DNA of 64,000 nucleotides from Mangrovibacterium diazotrophicum (lineage in GTDB: Bacteria > Bacteroidota > Bacteroidia > Bacteroidales > Prolixibacteraceae). Of the stretch, positions 52,212-61,307 are shown piece after piece. Positions within the stretch are counted from its first letter, which is position 1. Every line of letters begins with the position of its first letter. The DNA is taken from positions 2,405,320 to 2,469,319 of the forward strand of contig NZ_RAPN01000001.1 in the NCBI RefSeq assembly GCF_003610535.1. The letters run 5' to 3'. The notes below the pieces were generated by a model. It was not told where the DNA came from. It was given only the letters and a program-made list of their open reading frames with translations, and did no database searches. Position numbers and translations under genes: made by a program.

Positions 52212-52295
52212 TACCCGGAGCGGGACTTGAACCCGCACGATCGTAATGATCATTGGATTTTAAGTCCAACGTGTCTACCATTCCACCATCCGGGC
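52212..52295 (-). tRNA. tRNA-Leu(TAA)
   Basis: An 84-nt class II tRNA with long variable arm (ATGATCATTACGATCGT), anticodon loop CTTAAAATC (TAA), T-loop GGTTCAAGTCC and discriminator A. CCA is not encoded. Lies between two tRNA-Gly genes on one transcript. Confidence 0.95.
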
Positions 52296-52304
52296 ATCCT
52301 AAGA

Positions 52305-52380
52305 TGGAGCGAGAGACGGGATTCGAACCCGCGACCCCAACCTTGGCAAGGTTGTGCTCTACCAACTGAGCTACTCTCGC
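52305..52380 (-). tRNA. tRNA-Gly(GCC), second copy
   Basis: Identical to tRNA-Gly at 52114-52189, with encoded CCA, and first in the operon. A TATATTTG -7 box lies at 52437-52444. Confidence 0.97.
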
Positions 52381-52436
52381 ATTTTATACTTTCAGTATCC
52401 TTTTGAACTGTGCTACCCCTTTCGGAAACAGCGATG

Positions 52437-52444
52437 CAAATATA
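52437..52444 (-). promoter_or_regulatory. tRNA operon -7 promoter box
   Basis: CAAATATA on the plus strand reads TATATTTG on the minus strand, about 57 bp before the first tRNA-Gly. It is the same box as in the two tRNA-Phe promoters. Confidence 0.65.
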
Positions 52445-52513
52445 TTGCTAATTTTTTTTTATCCAAAAATAAATCTCAAAATTTAGAATCTATTTTTTGC
52501 CCGAATTCGGAAG

Positions 52514-55132
52514 CTACTTTAAGCCAGATAGTTTTTTAATTTCATTCAGTTTGTTCAATGCTTCAATTGGCGTCAGATTATTAATGTCGAGGGTACGAAT
52601 CTCGTCCCGAATCGACTTCAGCACCGGATCGTCCATCTGAAAAAAGCTTAATTGAAAGCCTTCACGCTTCTCGGCCATGCCGTCCAACGGCTTTGCCAGG
52701 CCGTCTTTTCGGTTGTCTCCTTCCAGTTGAACCAGAATTTCGTCGGCTCTTTTAACAACCGACGGCGGCATACCGGCCATGCGTGCCACGTGAATACCGA
52801 AACTGTGATTACTGCCTCCGCGAACCAATTTGCGCAGGAAAATGACTTTATTACCGACTTCCTTCACACTCACGTTGAAATTCTTTACGCGGGAGAAGGA
52901 TTTCTCCATTTCATTCAACTCGTGGTAGTGGGTCGCAAACAAAGTTTTCGCTTTGGCCTGTCCATGCTCATGAATGTACTCCACAATGGACCAGGCAATC
53001 GAGATCCCGTCGTAGGTTGAAGTTCCGCGTCCCAGTTCGTCCAACAGAATCAGACTTCGGTCGGAAAGGTTATTCAAAATACTGGCCGCTTCGTTCATCT
53101 CCACCATAAAGGTTGACTCGCCCAACGAAATGTTATCCGAAGCCCCGACACGGGTGAAGATTTTATCTACGTAACCGATACTGGCCGACTTGGCCGGAAC
53201 GTACGAACCCATTTGCGCCATGAGCACAATCAGGGCTGTTTGGCGCAACAAGGCCGATTTACCCGCCATGTTTGGTCCGGTAATGATGATCACCTGCTGA
53301 TCGTCGGTATCCAGAAAGACGTCGTTGCTGATGTATTCTTCGCCAATTGGCAGCTGCTGCTCAATTACGGGGTGTCGCCCTTCTTTTATTTCGATGACTT
53401 TCGTATCGTTCAGCTCGGGCTTGTTGTAGTTATTGGCCAATGCACAGCTGGCAAACGACAGCAAACAGTCCAGACGGGCAATCACCACGGCGTTCAACTG
53501 CACTGCCTGAATATATTCGGACAAAGCCAACACCAAATCGTTGAACAGTTTTCCTTCCAAAGCCAGAATCTTTTCCTCGGCTCCCAGAATTTTGCTCTCG
53601 TATTCTTTCAGTTCCTCGGTAATATAACGCTCGGCGCTGACCAGGGTTTGTTTCCGAATCCAATCAGCCGGAACCTTATCTTTGTGTGTATTTCGAACTT
53701 CAATGTAATAACCAAAAACGTTGTTGAAGGCAATCTTCAGCGACGGAATACCCGTTCGGGCCGATTCGCGCTCCTGCATCTGGGTCAGGTAATCCTTTCC
53801 CGAATACTGAATACTACGCAGCTCATCCAATTCTTCCGATACACCTTTTTTGATCACATTCCCTTTGTGCAGCAACATCGGGGGATCATTCACGATTTCC
53901 TTCTCGATCCGGTCGCGAATACTGGTACAGGGGTTCAGTTGTTCGGCAAAACGTTTTAATACCGGATGATCAACTCCTTCAGCATATCTTTTGATCGGCT
54001 CGATGGCATTCAGCGCATTTTTCAGTTGATTGACTTCACGAGGATTGATACGACCGACAGCCACCTTCGAGATGATGCGTTCCAAATCGCCAATGTGGCG
54101 AAGGTGCATTTCAAGATCTTCCTTTTCTCCCTCATTACCGGTAAAATACTCAACCACCGACAGCCGCTCGTTGATGGCATTGATCTCTTTCAACGGCAAG
54201 GCAATCCAACGTTTGAGCATCCGGGCTCCCATCGGCGAGATGGTCTTATCCAGTACCTGCACCAGTGTTTTCGCACCTTCGTTGATGATGCCAAAGAGCT
54301 CCAGGTTGCGAATGGTAAAACGGTCGAGCCAAACATATTTGTCTTCCTCGATGCGCGAGAGTGCAGTAATGTGCTGCACCTGCGTGTGTTGAGTCAAATC
54401 AAGATAATGCAGAATGACGCCCGAAGCAATCACACCGTAATTCAATTCCTGAACACCGTATCCTTTTAATGATTTGGTTTCGAAATGACGAAGCAAACGA
54501 TCGGTTGCCGCATCTTCGGTATAAGCCCAATCGTCCATGGTGTAGGTATAAAACTTGCCACCAAAGTGCTCCGAAAACTCATTCCCTTTCCCTTTTTGGT
54601 ACAAAACCTCTTTGGGTTTAAAGGAATTCAGCAGTTTATCGATGTACTCGAACCCCCCTTCTGCAGTCAGGAATTCACCGGTTGAAATATCCAGAAAAGC
54701 GACACCGGCCATTTTCTTATCGAAATGAACCGAGGCCAAAAAGTTGTTTTCCCGATGCTCAAGAATGTTGTCGTTGATGGAAACCCCGGGTGTCACCAAT
54801 TCGGTAATCCCGCGTTTAACTATCTTTTTAGTCAGCTTCGGATCTTCCAGCTGCTCGCAAATCGCCACTCGCTGACCAGCACGAACCAATTTAGGTAAAT
54901 AAGTATCCAATGCATGATGCGGGAAACCAGCCAACTCGACATAGCTGGCAGATCCGTTTGCCCGGCGGGTCAGGGTAATCCCCAGAATTTCGGCCGCTTT
55001 AATGGCATCCTCTCCAAAAGTTTCGTAAAAGTCGCCAACCCGAAACAGCAAAACAGCATCCGGATGCTTGTCCTTGATGGCATAATACTGCTTCATCAAG
55101 GGTGTTTCCACATATTTTTTTTCTTTCGACAA
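52514..55132 (-). CDS. mutS: DNA mismatch repair protein MutS
   Basis: Recognises mismatches and small loops and drives methyl-independent mismatch repair with MutL. 872 residues. Mismatch-binding F-x-E is in [11 protein letters not shown] near residue 35, the Walker A loop GPNMAGKSA near residue 619, and Walker [14 protein letters not shown]. The N terminus reads [34 protein letters not shown], as in other Bacteroidota MutS. Start is TTG at 55132; a stop codon lies two codons upstream, and an in-frame GTG is further inside. A TATCTTTG -7 box lies at 55161-55168. Confidence 0.97.
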   Translation of the reverse strand: MSKEKKYVETPLMKQYYAIKDKHPDAVLLFRVGDFYETFGEDAIKAAEILGITLTRRANGSASYVELAGFPHHALDTYLPKLVRAGQRVAICEQLEDPKLTKKIVKRGITELVTPGVSINDNILEHRENNFLASVHFDKKMAGVAFLDISTGEFLTAEGGFEYIDKLLNSFKPKEVLYQKGKGNEFSEHFGGKFYTYTMDDWAYTEDAATDRLLRHFETKSLKGYGVQELNYGVIASGVILHYLDLTQHTQVQHITALSRIEEDKYVWLDRFTIRNLELFGIINEGAKTLVQVLDKTISPMGARMLKRWIALPLKEINAINERLSVVEYFTGNEGEKEDLEMHLRHIGDLERIISKVAVGRINPREVNQLKNALNAIEPIKRYAEGVDHPVLKRFAEQLNPCTSIRDRIEKEIVNDPPMLLHKGNVIKKGVSEELDELRSIQYSGKDYLTQMQERESARTGIPSLKIAFNNVFGYYIEVRNTHKDKVPADWIRKQTLVSAERYITEELKEYESKILGAEEKILALEGKLFNDLVLALSEYIQAVQLNAVVIARLDCLLSFASCALANNYNKPELNDTKVIEIKEGRHPVIEQQLPIGEEYISNDVFLDTDDQQVIIITGPNMAGKSALLRQTALIVLMAQMGSYVPAKSASIGYVDKIFTRVGASDNISLGESTFMVEMNEAASILNNLSDRSLILLDELGRGTSTYDGISIAWSIVEYIHEHGQAKAKTLFATHYHELNEMEKSFSRVKNFNVSVKEVGNKVIFLRKLVRGGSNHSFGIHVARMAGMPPSVVKRADEILVQLEGDNRKDGLAKPLDGMAEKREGFQLSFFQMDDPVLKSIRDEIRTLDINNLTPIEALNKLNEIKKLSGLK

Positions 55133-55160
55133 ACTCTATCGTTTTTGATTGCTTAGCCAA

Positions 55161-55168
55161 CAAAGATA
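55161..55168 (-). promoter_or_regulatory. mutS -7 promoter box
   Basis: CAAAGATA on the plus strand reads TATCTTTG on the minus strand, 29 bp upstream of the TTG start. The same octamer forms the -7 box in six array units. Confidence 0.6.
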
Positions 55169-55320
55169 AAAGAAGTGTTTCCAAGATAAAAAGAGGCGGG
55201 TATCCGGAAGCCGGAAACTTTTCAACAAGTTACCACAAAAGGGAAACGACAAATGCCAAATTCCAAAATTTCAAAAGGAGCATTGAATAGAAAACCAACT
55301 CACTTCTGAGAACTTCGCAT

Positions 55321-56499
55321 CTAACTACGCATGATCACAAACCGGCTGTGCAGCAGCGAGCGAATCAACAGCATCGCTATCAACATGTAGAATCCGGGAG
55401 CAAATTCCTGAGGAAGAAACAAACTTAGAGGCAGGAACAGCAATAACCAACAAGAAAGCACCACCCAGTACCAACGCAACACGGGACGCCATTTTTTAAC
55501 CATCCACAATAGCAGGAAGGGCAAGTTAATCGCGATTGCCCACAACTGGTTGTAATTGGCTGCCATCGCGGGGTGCTCTGAATACAGGAAGAACCAAAGC
55601 AATACAAATCCGGCCAGACCATTTATAAATAAGAGAATGTAGTCAATCCAATAATTGATTTTTCCCGACTTCAACTGACGATAAGTCAACCAGAATATCG
55701 CAATCAGAATCAGCAGCAAAATAATTTCGGGGGAATGAATCGTCAGCCAGGACGCAGAAAGAGAAGGAGCCTCGTAAATAGCATTGGTCTTTTTCACCAA
55801 AGGACGCTCATTTCCATTTTTTGAGATTTTTGCGCCTGCGAAATGCTGAAACAAATAGTCGGGTAAAAACATTTCCTCGTACGCCGAAGCAACTTTATCC
55901 GAGGGACTTCCCAATACCAGGTTAATTCCGAAATTGGTCCAAGGCAATATTTTCTGATATTCATCCGCGTGTTGGCGGAACGTCATGCCTACATTTTCTG
56001 TAGGAAACTCAACTTTACCGTCTACCTGATTTTCGACCAGGTCGCGCACGCGGGTCGCACAGTTGTCGTAGAAAAAATTGTAGCGATATTCCCGATTCTC
56101 CGGCTTGGCATTATTAATTAGGAAATTCAACATTTGCTGTTTCTCCGAAAGCGTTAGATTCAAGACCTGCTCCTGAATGCTGCGCCCGTTTCGGATATAA
56201 TCGTCATAAAAGTCCTTGTAATATTCAGGAGCCAGCATGTAATTGGCATTCCCCTTGGCAAAACGATACACAAAATTAGGCTCACGAAAACTGAACACAC
56301 CGTAGTTGAACACCACATCCCAATTTCGGGCCGGGTCGTGCACCCGAACCGCTGTGTGCCCGTAAATGGCATGAATCAGATCGCTGGGGCCACAGGACAT
56401 GACACTAATTTCAGCTTGCGGACTTAAAATTATGGATTGACTGCGGACTGCCGATTGGACTCCGAAGAAAAGCAGGATTGCCAGGAGGATTTGCTTCAC
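55321..56499 (-). CDS. DUF4105/Lnb-type periplasmic-membrane protein
   Basis: A 392-residue protein with a signal peptide (AILLFFGVQSAVRSQ) and an N-terminal periplasmic domain of the DUF4105 family: SCGPSDLIHAIYGHTAVRV with conserved His and YNFFYDNCATRVRDL with conserved Cys, followed by five hydrophobic helices (residues 250-385). The family is now linked to Lnb, a lipoprotein N-acylation transferase, in which the His and Cys would be catalytic. Lipoprotein acylation is a plausible role for this gene but is inferred. Start is GTG 56499. Confidence 0.83.
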   Translation of the reverse strand: MKQILLAILLFFGVQSAVRSQSIILSPQAEISVMSCGPSDLIHAIYGHTAVRVHDPARNWDVVFNYGVFSFREPNFVYRFAKGNANYMLAPEYYKDFYDDYIRNGRSIQEQVLNLTLSEKQQMLNFLINNAKPENREYRYNFFYDNCATRVRDLVENQVDGKVEFPTENVGMTFRQHADEYQKILPWTNFGINLVLGSPSDKVASAYEEMFLPDYLFQHFAGAKISKNGNERPLVKKTNAIYEAPSLSASWLTIHSPEIILLLILIAIFWLTYRQLKSGKINYWIDYILLFINGLAGFVLLWFFLYSEHPAMAANYNQLWAIAINLPFLLLWMVKKWRPVLRWYWVVLSCWLLLFLPLSLFLPQEFAPGFYMLIAMLLIRSLLHSRFVIMRS

Positions 56500-56595
56500 A
56501 ATGTTTTTATTTCAAAAGAAATAAAAAGCAACTATAACACGAAACGGAACGATACAAAAATTCAAAACATTTAAGCTCGTTTACATCTAAAGCAT

Positions 56596-56629
56596 AAAAA
56601 AGAAAGCTACCCGGGAAAAGGTAGCTTTC
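56596..56629 (-). terminator. DUF1761 gene terminator
   Basis: On the minus strand GAAAGCTACC / GGTAGCTTTC with a short loop, then six T residues, 26 bp after the stop codon. Confidence 0.9.
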
Positions 56630-56654
56630 AAATCTATATGAACAAAAAACTCAA

Positions 56655-57080
56655 TTAGCGCCACGCGCCAACAATCGCTCCCATAACCATATACGACACC
56701 AAATCATACCCTGCATGAATCAGGAAAAGGGAAAATTTTTGTTGCTCAAACAGGATCGTGTTCAGGCGGGCAGTCGAGATCCAAAAGAGGGCAATCATGA
56801 ACCCGGAGAAAACACCAATTCCAAAATTACCGGTAGACCCCAAAAACATCGCCAGGGAAAAGGCCGCAAAGAGGGAAGCGATAAAAGAACTGCCGAAAAT
56901 AACGGGCATGGGATATACCCCTTCTTTCAACGAGTCCTCCGTAAAATCGTTTAAAATCATCCATTTTTTTCCGAAAAGAAGAGAAGAATACCACAGGCTT
57001 CCAACGACAAATGTGCTGAGTGCAGCTACAATGACAGCCCAATAGTTCACATGGGTAACCACTTCAACCAAATTCATCAT
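56655..57080 (-). CDS. DUF1761 family membrane protein
   Basis: A 141-residue protein with four hydrophobic helices (VIVAALSTFVVGSLWYSSLLFG, VIFGSSFIASLFAAFSLAMF, GIGVFSGFMIALFWIS, LFLIHAGYDLVSYMVMGAIVG). It matches the DUF1761 family; function unknown. Two Met codons begin the protein. Confidence 0.85.
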   Translation of the reverse strand: MMNLVEVVTHVNYWAVIVAALSTFVVGSLWYSSLLFGKKWMILNDFTEDSLKEGVYPMPVIFGSSFIASLFAAFSLAMFLGSTGNFGIGVFSGFMIALFWISTARLNTILFEQQKFSLFLIHAGYDLVSYMVMGAIVGAWR

Positions 57081-57183
57081 TCCTTTTTCACGAGTTTAAG
57101 TCCAATGTCTCTTCAAGTTACAACTATTTTTCATTTTTTCCTTATTTAGACTTGATTAATATAGACTAAGTTTTATTTTTAGA

Positions 57184-57191
57184 TATTTTTG
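57184..57191 (+). promoter_or_regulatory. ricT -7 promoter box
   Basis: TATTTTTG matches TAnnTTTG, 29 bp upstream of the ATG of the RicT-like gene. Confidence 0.6.
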
Positions 57192-57219
57192 TCTGAATTT
57201 CAATTTAAAGAATAAACCT

Positions 57220-58371
57220 ATGGGATGTAATGGATGTGCCATGAAAACGAGTAGTGACCGTCCGCAAATGCTGACAACTCACGATTGGTTGAAAGATTTG
57301 CCGGATACTAGTCACCTGAGCAAGATCGTGGAGGTCCGGTTCAAAGGCACGCATAAAGATTTTTACAAAAACGAAGATATGCTTTCGCTCAAAGTGGGCG
57401 ATTTAGTCGTGGTTGCTAGTAACCCCGGGCACGACGTGGGGACTGTGACACTGACCGGAACATTGGCAAAGAAACAGTTCGAGCGTAAAATTAAACGCCC
57501 CGAGCGTTATACCTGGAACAAGATTTACCGCAAAGCCAGTGATGTTGACAAGCAAAAGTGGGAAGCTGCCAAAGCGCGGGAATACGCCGTTATGGTTCGC
57601 TCTCGCCAAATAGCTGCCGAGCTGGGCTTGAATATGAAAATCGGCGATGTGGAATTCCGCGGAGACGGTTCCAAAGCCATCTTCTACTACATTGCTGACG
57701 ATCGCGTTGACTTCCGCGAATTGATTCGCCGCTATGCACGCGAGTTTCAAATCAAAGTTGAAATGAAACAAATTGGTGCCCGTCAGGAAGCCGGCTTGGT
57801 TGGCGGAATCGGATCGTGTGGACGGGAACTTTGCTGCTCCAGCTGGCGAACTGATTTCTCGAGCGTTACTTCGGATGCTGCCATGAAACAAGGGCTTTCG
57901 CCCAATGCCGAAAAAATGGCCGGGCAATGTGGAAAACTGAAATGTTGTTTGATGTATGAGTTGGACAGCTACCTGGAGGCTCAGGAAGATTTTCCTTACG
58001 AGTTGCTGAACCTCGAAACAGAAAAAGGACTGGCTAGACACTTCAAGACAGAGATTTTGAATAAAAAGATCTGGTATGTTGTTGAAGGCGCCTACTCGAA
58101 CAAGCCGATCGTCATGGATTTGAAGGATGTCAAAACAATTATCCAGCTCAATAAGCGAGGCAAAAGACCATCACTGGATCGTTACCTCGGCGAGGAAGAA
58201 AAAACGGTCAATGAGATGAACGTTGGAACTGTTGACATGGAACTGATGGAAAAGCAAAAAACGACGCACCAAAAGCGCAGGAAGCCAAACCAGAAGCGGA
58301 GAAACAACAATAACAACAACGCGAACAACAACAATCGCCCTCCACGCAACAAAAGAGCAAACGCTCAGTAA
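57220..58371 (+). CDS. PSP1/RicT-like regulatory iron-sulfur protein
   Basis: A 383-residue protein with the PSP1 C-terminal domain of RicT (YaaT), which in Bacillus works in a Fe-S Ric complex affecting sporulation, competence and mRNA decay. The conserved Cys signature GSCGRELCC...GQCGKLKCCLMYE is complete. The N terminus has an extra Cys pair (GCNGCAMK) and the C terminus a low-complexity basic tail with runs of Asn (RRNNNNNNANNNNRPPRNKR), common as disordered RNA-binding-like tails in Bacteroidota. Function outside Firmicutes is not established. Confidence 0.9.
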   Translation: MGCNGCAMKTSSDRPQMLTTHDWLKDLPDTSHLSKIVEVRFKGTHKDFYKNEDMLSLKVGDLVVVASNPGHDVGTVTLTGTLAKKQFERKIKRPERYTWNKIYRKASDVDKQKWEAAKAREYAVMVRSRQIAAELGLNMKIGDVEFRGDGSKAIFYYIADDRVDFRELIRRYAREFQIKVEMKQIGARQEAGLVGGIGSCGRELCCSSWRTDFSSVTSDAAMKQGLSPNAEKMAGQCGKLKCCLMYELDSYLEAQEDFPYELLNLETEKGLARHFKTEILNKKIWYVVEGAYSNKPIVMDLKDVKTIIQLNKRGKRPSLDRYLGEEEKTVNEMNVGTVDMELMEKQKTTHQKRRKPNQKRRNNNNNNANNNNRPPRNKRANAQ

Positions 58372-58386
58372 TATTTATAATTGAAG

Positions 58387-58437
58387 AAGTTTCCGGATTG
58401 AAGAACGTCGTTTCAGAAAATCCGGAAACTTTTTTCT
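58387..58437 (+). terminator. ricT terminator
   Basis: AAGTTTCCGGATT / AATCCGGAAACTT long stem followed by T residues. It overlaps the last codons of the convergent kinase gene on the other strand. Confidence 0.85.
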
Positions 58438-59330
58438 TTTTCGGGAAATACAGCACCAGCCGGCACAAAAGCCAATAAAAAGCCTCCGCCACCCGATCCG
58501 AGCAATTTCACCAAAATCCCTCTCGATTTTAACTCTCGGATGAATTCCAAACAGGAATCCGGAATCATTTCGCAAAGATGTTCAGATTGAATGTCATGAA
58601 GTTCCTTCAAGTGCGAGAAAAAGAAATCAGCATCGTTTTGCATAAAGGCCAACGTAGCTCCATCATTGGCGGGGACGTAGCTTTGATGGAAAATATCCTT
58701 GAACTCGTCCACTTCCATCTTTTCAATGAAAAGCTTCACCAGCGGCGAAGTCGGACTTGTAATTTCGGTATCAATCAAATAAACGCTCCAGGGTTGTTTG
58801 TGCAGTTCCAGTTCCGGCAAACTAATCTTGCCGTCTTCAACCAAAACCGGCCGATTCAGGAAAGCCACCAAAGGATCGAGACCGGAGCTCCGCCCATGAA
58901 AATAGGATTCGAGTGTAATAAAATCTTCACGCAGTTTTGGAATCAGGTCGGGATTAAATTCCGGACTGAAACCTGCAGTTGCACTAAAACTGCTGTACTG
59001 GTCGTACAAAGCAGCGCAAAGTGCACCCGAACTACCAACCCCGTATTGCAAAGGCACATCCGACTCGAAATACAGACCTTTTTTCAAATCGGCATTCAGC
59101 CGCTCCAAATCCAACGGGAAGTTCATCTTTGAGGCGATTTCTTCGGTGGCAAACCAACTGGCAAAACGCTCCAGCTCTGCTGCGCTATTTTTCTGGTAAT
59201 CCGAAGGTGAATTGGCATCAATCCAAGCAAAATAACCCGCAAATTTTGGGAACGGAATGGCCAAAGCTTTCGCTCCAAACATCAACCCGTATTCACCAAA
59301 CATCAATAATTTCGCAGGATATTTCTTCAT
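58413..59330 (-). CDS. Mevalonate kinase-like GHMP kinase
   Basis: A 305-residue GHMP-family kinase, last in the mevalonate operon. Motif 1 is KLLMFGEYGLMFGAKALAIPF, motif 2 YGVGSSGALCAAL, motif 3 KLLGSGGGGFLLAF. It probably phosphorylates mevalonate, but a phosphomevalonate kinase role is not excluded. It follows mvaD by 3 bp. The stop codon lies inside the hairpin of the convergent ricT terminator. Confidence 0.82.
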   Translation of the reverse strand: MKKYPAKLLMFGEYGLMFGAKALAIPFPKFAGYFAWIDANSPSDYQKNSAAELERFASWFATEEIASKMNFPLDLERLNADLKKGLYFESDVPLQYGVGSSGALCAALYDQYSSFSATAGFSPEFNPDLIPKLREDFITLESYFHGRSSGLDPLVAFLNRPVLVEDGKISLPELELHKQPWSVYLIDTEITSPTSPLVKLFIEKMEVDEFKDIFHQSYVPANDGATLAFMQNDADFFFSHLKELHDIQSEHLCEMIPDSCLEFIRELKSRGILVKLLGSGGGGFLLAFVPAGAVFPEKEKSFRIF

Positions 59331-59333
59331 TTC

Positions 59334-60365
59334 TTACGCTTTTACCGGACCTTCTCCCACCCGATCATCCAGCCATTCACCGTTTTCGGTGTGGTAGAGC
59401 AACTCTGTTCTAATAAACGCATGCACCGCTTCCTGGTCTTCTTTCCAGTACAACAAGTGAATATTCGGACCGGCATCAATCGTGAAACCAACGGGCAAAC
59501 CGGTTTGCTGGCGAAACTCGCGAATCTTCTCAATAATCTCCAAACTACCTGGTTTCAGCAATAAAAACGAAGGAGTCGAACTCATCATCAGCGCGTGCAG
59601 GCTCAAGGCCTCCTGCTCAACCAAATCGATAAAGGCCATCCGGTTTCCATCGGTTTTCATCAAACCAATTAATTGCTCAATCGTTTGATTTGCCTGCGCC
59701 AACCGAGCTGCCTGGTACGGGTGATTGTTCATCAAATCGTGACCAGCCGAACTAGACACTTTCTTTTTTTGAGAATCGACAAGCAAAACAGCGTCGCAAA
59801 GTGAGAAATAACTTTCGTGAATTTGATTGGAAACCGGCACTGCGTAACAATCGGTAGAACCTTTCATCGCGGCAGATTTTCCCCACCAGGCGAAACCACC
59901 GTACACCGAACGCGAAGCACTCCCGCTGCCTAAACGAGCAAGGCGCGAGGCAGTCTGAAAAAACTGGTCATCTTCGGAACTCGTTCCAGTTAATTGGCTA
60001 TTCAGATCAGCCAGGCAAAGTGCCAAAGCTCCAAAAGCTGACGCCGAAGAGGCAATTCCGGTTGAGTGCGGGAAAGTATTGGAACTCTCCATCTCGAACG
60101 AGTAGTCGTTAATCCACGGAAGATCAATTGCAAGTTTATCGAGGTACTTCCTAATCCGTGTGTCGAAAGATGATTCTTTGCCTTCAAATAAAAACAGAAG
60201 TCGTTCGGCACTTTTAGGCACGATAGCTACCGATGTGCGCGTCCTTGCCTGCTTCAAACTGAAGCTCAGCGACGGGTTCATCGGCAGTTGTTCCGGCTTT
60301 TTCCCCCAATATTTCACCAAGGCAATATTCGACGGGCAAAGCCAGCTTGATTTATAAATTGTCAT
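59334..60365 (-). CDS. mvaD: Diphosphomevalonate decarboxylase
   Basis: Converts mevalonate diphosphate to isopentenyl diphosphate with ATP. 343 residues, family length. Visible: SNIALVKYWGKKPEQLPMNPSLSFSL at the N terminus, STGIASSASAFGALAL phosphate loop, SASRSVYGGFAWW, and FTIDAGPNIHLLY at the C terminus, all typical of the family. It follows the GHMP kinase at 61307 by 6 bp. Confidence 0.95.
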   Translation of the reverse strand: MTIYKSSWLCPSNIALVKYWGKKPEQLPMNPSLSFSLKQARTRTSVAIVPKSAERLLFLFEGKESSFDTRIRKYLDKLAIDLPWINDYSFEMESSNTFPHSTGIASSASAFGALALCLADLNSQLTGTSSEDDQFFQTASRLARLGSGSASRSVYGGFAWWGKSAAMKGSTDCYAVPVSNQIHESYFSLCDAVLLVDSQKKKVSSSAGHDLMNNHPYQAARLAQANQTIEQLIGLMKTDGNRMAFIDLVEQEALSLHALMMSSTPSFLLLKPGSLEIIEKIREFRQQTGLPVGFTIDAGPNIHLLYWKEDQEAVHAFIRTELLYHTENGEWLDDRVGEGPVKA

Positions 60366-60371
60366 GTAATT

Positions 60372-61307
60372 TTATCGTTCGTTCAAAACCAGTTCTCGCC
60401 ACGGGAACACAACGCGTAACCCTTTTTGCTTGAAATAATTCAACACATCCCGGTCGTCCATAGGTGTTGCAATCAGGTAGAAATCGCCGCCCCAAGCACC
60501 CAAGGATTTCACTTCGCCGTTAAAATCGGAGAAATATTGGGACTTCACGGTCGGTATTCCCAGCAACGACGACACCATCTGTTCGTGTTCCGCAATCAAT
60601 CGCTGGAACTCTTCCAAAGTTTTTGCCGTCGCAAATGATTCCGAAAGTTCATTCATCCGCTCAACCTGTTCCTGCGTCACCGCTCCGTCATTCAGAAAGC
60701 GTTTCACTTCATTCCGGGTGCTCTTCTTGGCGCCCGAATAAATGAAGTACAACTGATCCATGAACGGATAATTCAACTCGAGTGGTTGTGGCTGCTGGCT
60801 CCGGGTGTAGAAAATCGGCCCTTTCGCCGTTGCGCAGGCAATATCGAATCCACTGCCATGGAAGACTGTCTCATTCAATTTAAAAGGATCAACCTTGGCC
60901 CATTTCGCCAGGTTGGCAATCAGCGTGCTGCTGCTTCCAAGTCCCCATTGGTTGTTGAAGTCGATGTAGGTGTGCACATCAAGCGAGCTTTCAGGTCGAA
61001 AGGCTGGGTTCATTTGCTGAATTGTGCGAAAAGTATCACGCAAAATCGCAGCTTTGTCCGCATCGGAACTGTTCACAATCTCGAAATCGGGAAGCTTCAA
61101 CTCGCAGGAAAACCAAAGTCCTTCCTGCATAAACGCCTTCCAGCTCAATATTCCATCTTCCCTGCCGGCGCTCACCTCCATGCGCTGGCCGTACTGCAAA
61201 GGCAAGGCAATTGATTTTGCGCCACGCAATACAAAGTACTCAGCAGTCAACAGCAGTTTGCCGTGTGCCTGATAGGTTTCTTTCAATGTTTTAACGTCCG
61301 GTATCAT
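60372..61307 (-). CDS. GYDIA-type GHMP kinase, candidate phosphomevalonate kinase
   Basis: A 311-residue GHMP-family protein. Motif 1 HGKLLLTAEYFVLRGAKSIALP, motif 2 WGLGSSSTLIANLA, and a conserved GSGFDIACA segment corresponding to the GYDIA signature, with GAWGGDFYLI as motif 3. The substrate of this family is not firmly known. Because the operon has mevalonate kinase-like and decarboxylase genes but no recognised phosphomevalonate kinase, this gene is a good candidate for that step. It overlaps mvaA by 17 bp. Confidence 0.85.
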   Translation of the reverse strand: MIPDVKTLKETYQAHGKLLLTAEYFVLRGAKSIALPLQYGQRMEVSAGREDGILSWKAFMQEGLWFSCELKLPDFEIVNSSDADKAAILRDTFRTIQQMNPAFRPESSLDVHTYIDFNNQWGLGSSSTLIANLAKWAKVDPFKLNETVFHGSGFDIACATAKGPIFYTRSQQPQPLELNYPFMDQLYFIYSGAKKSTRNEVKRFLNDGAVTQEQVERMNELSESFATAKTLEEFQRLIAEHEQMVSSLLGIPTVKSQYFSDFNGEVKSLGAWGGDFYLIATPMDDRDVLNYFKQKGLRVVFPWRELVLNER

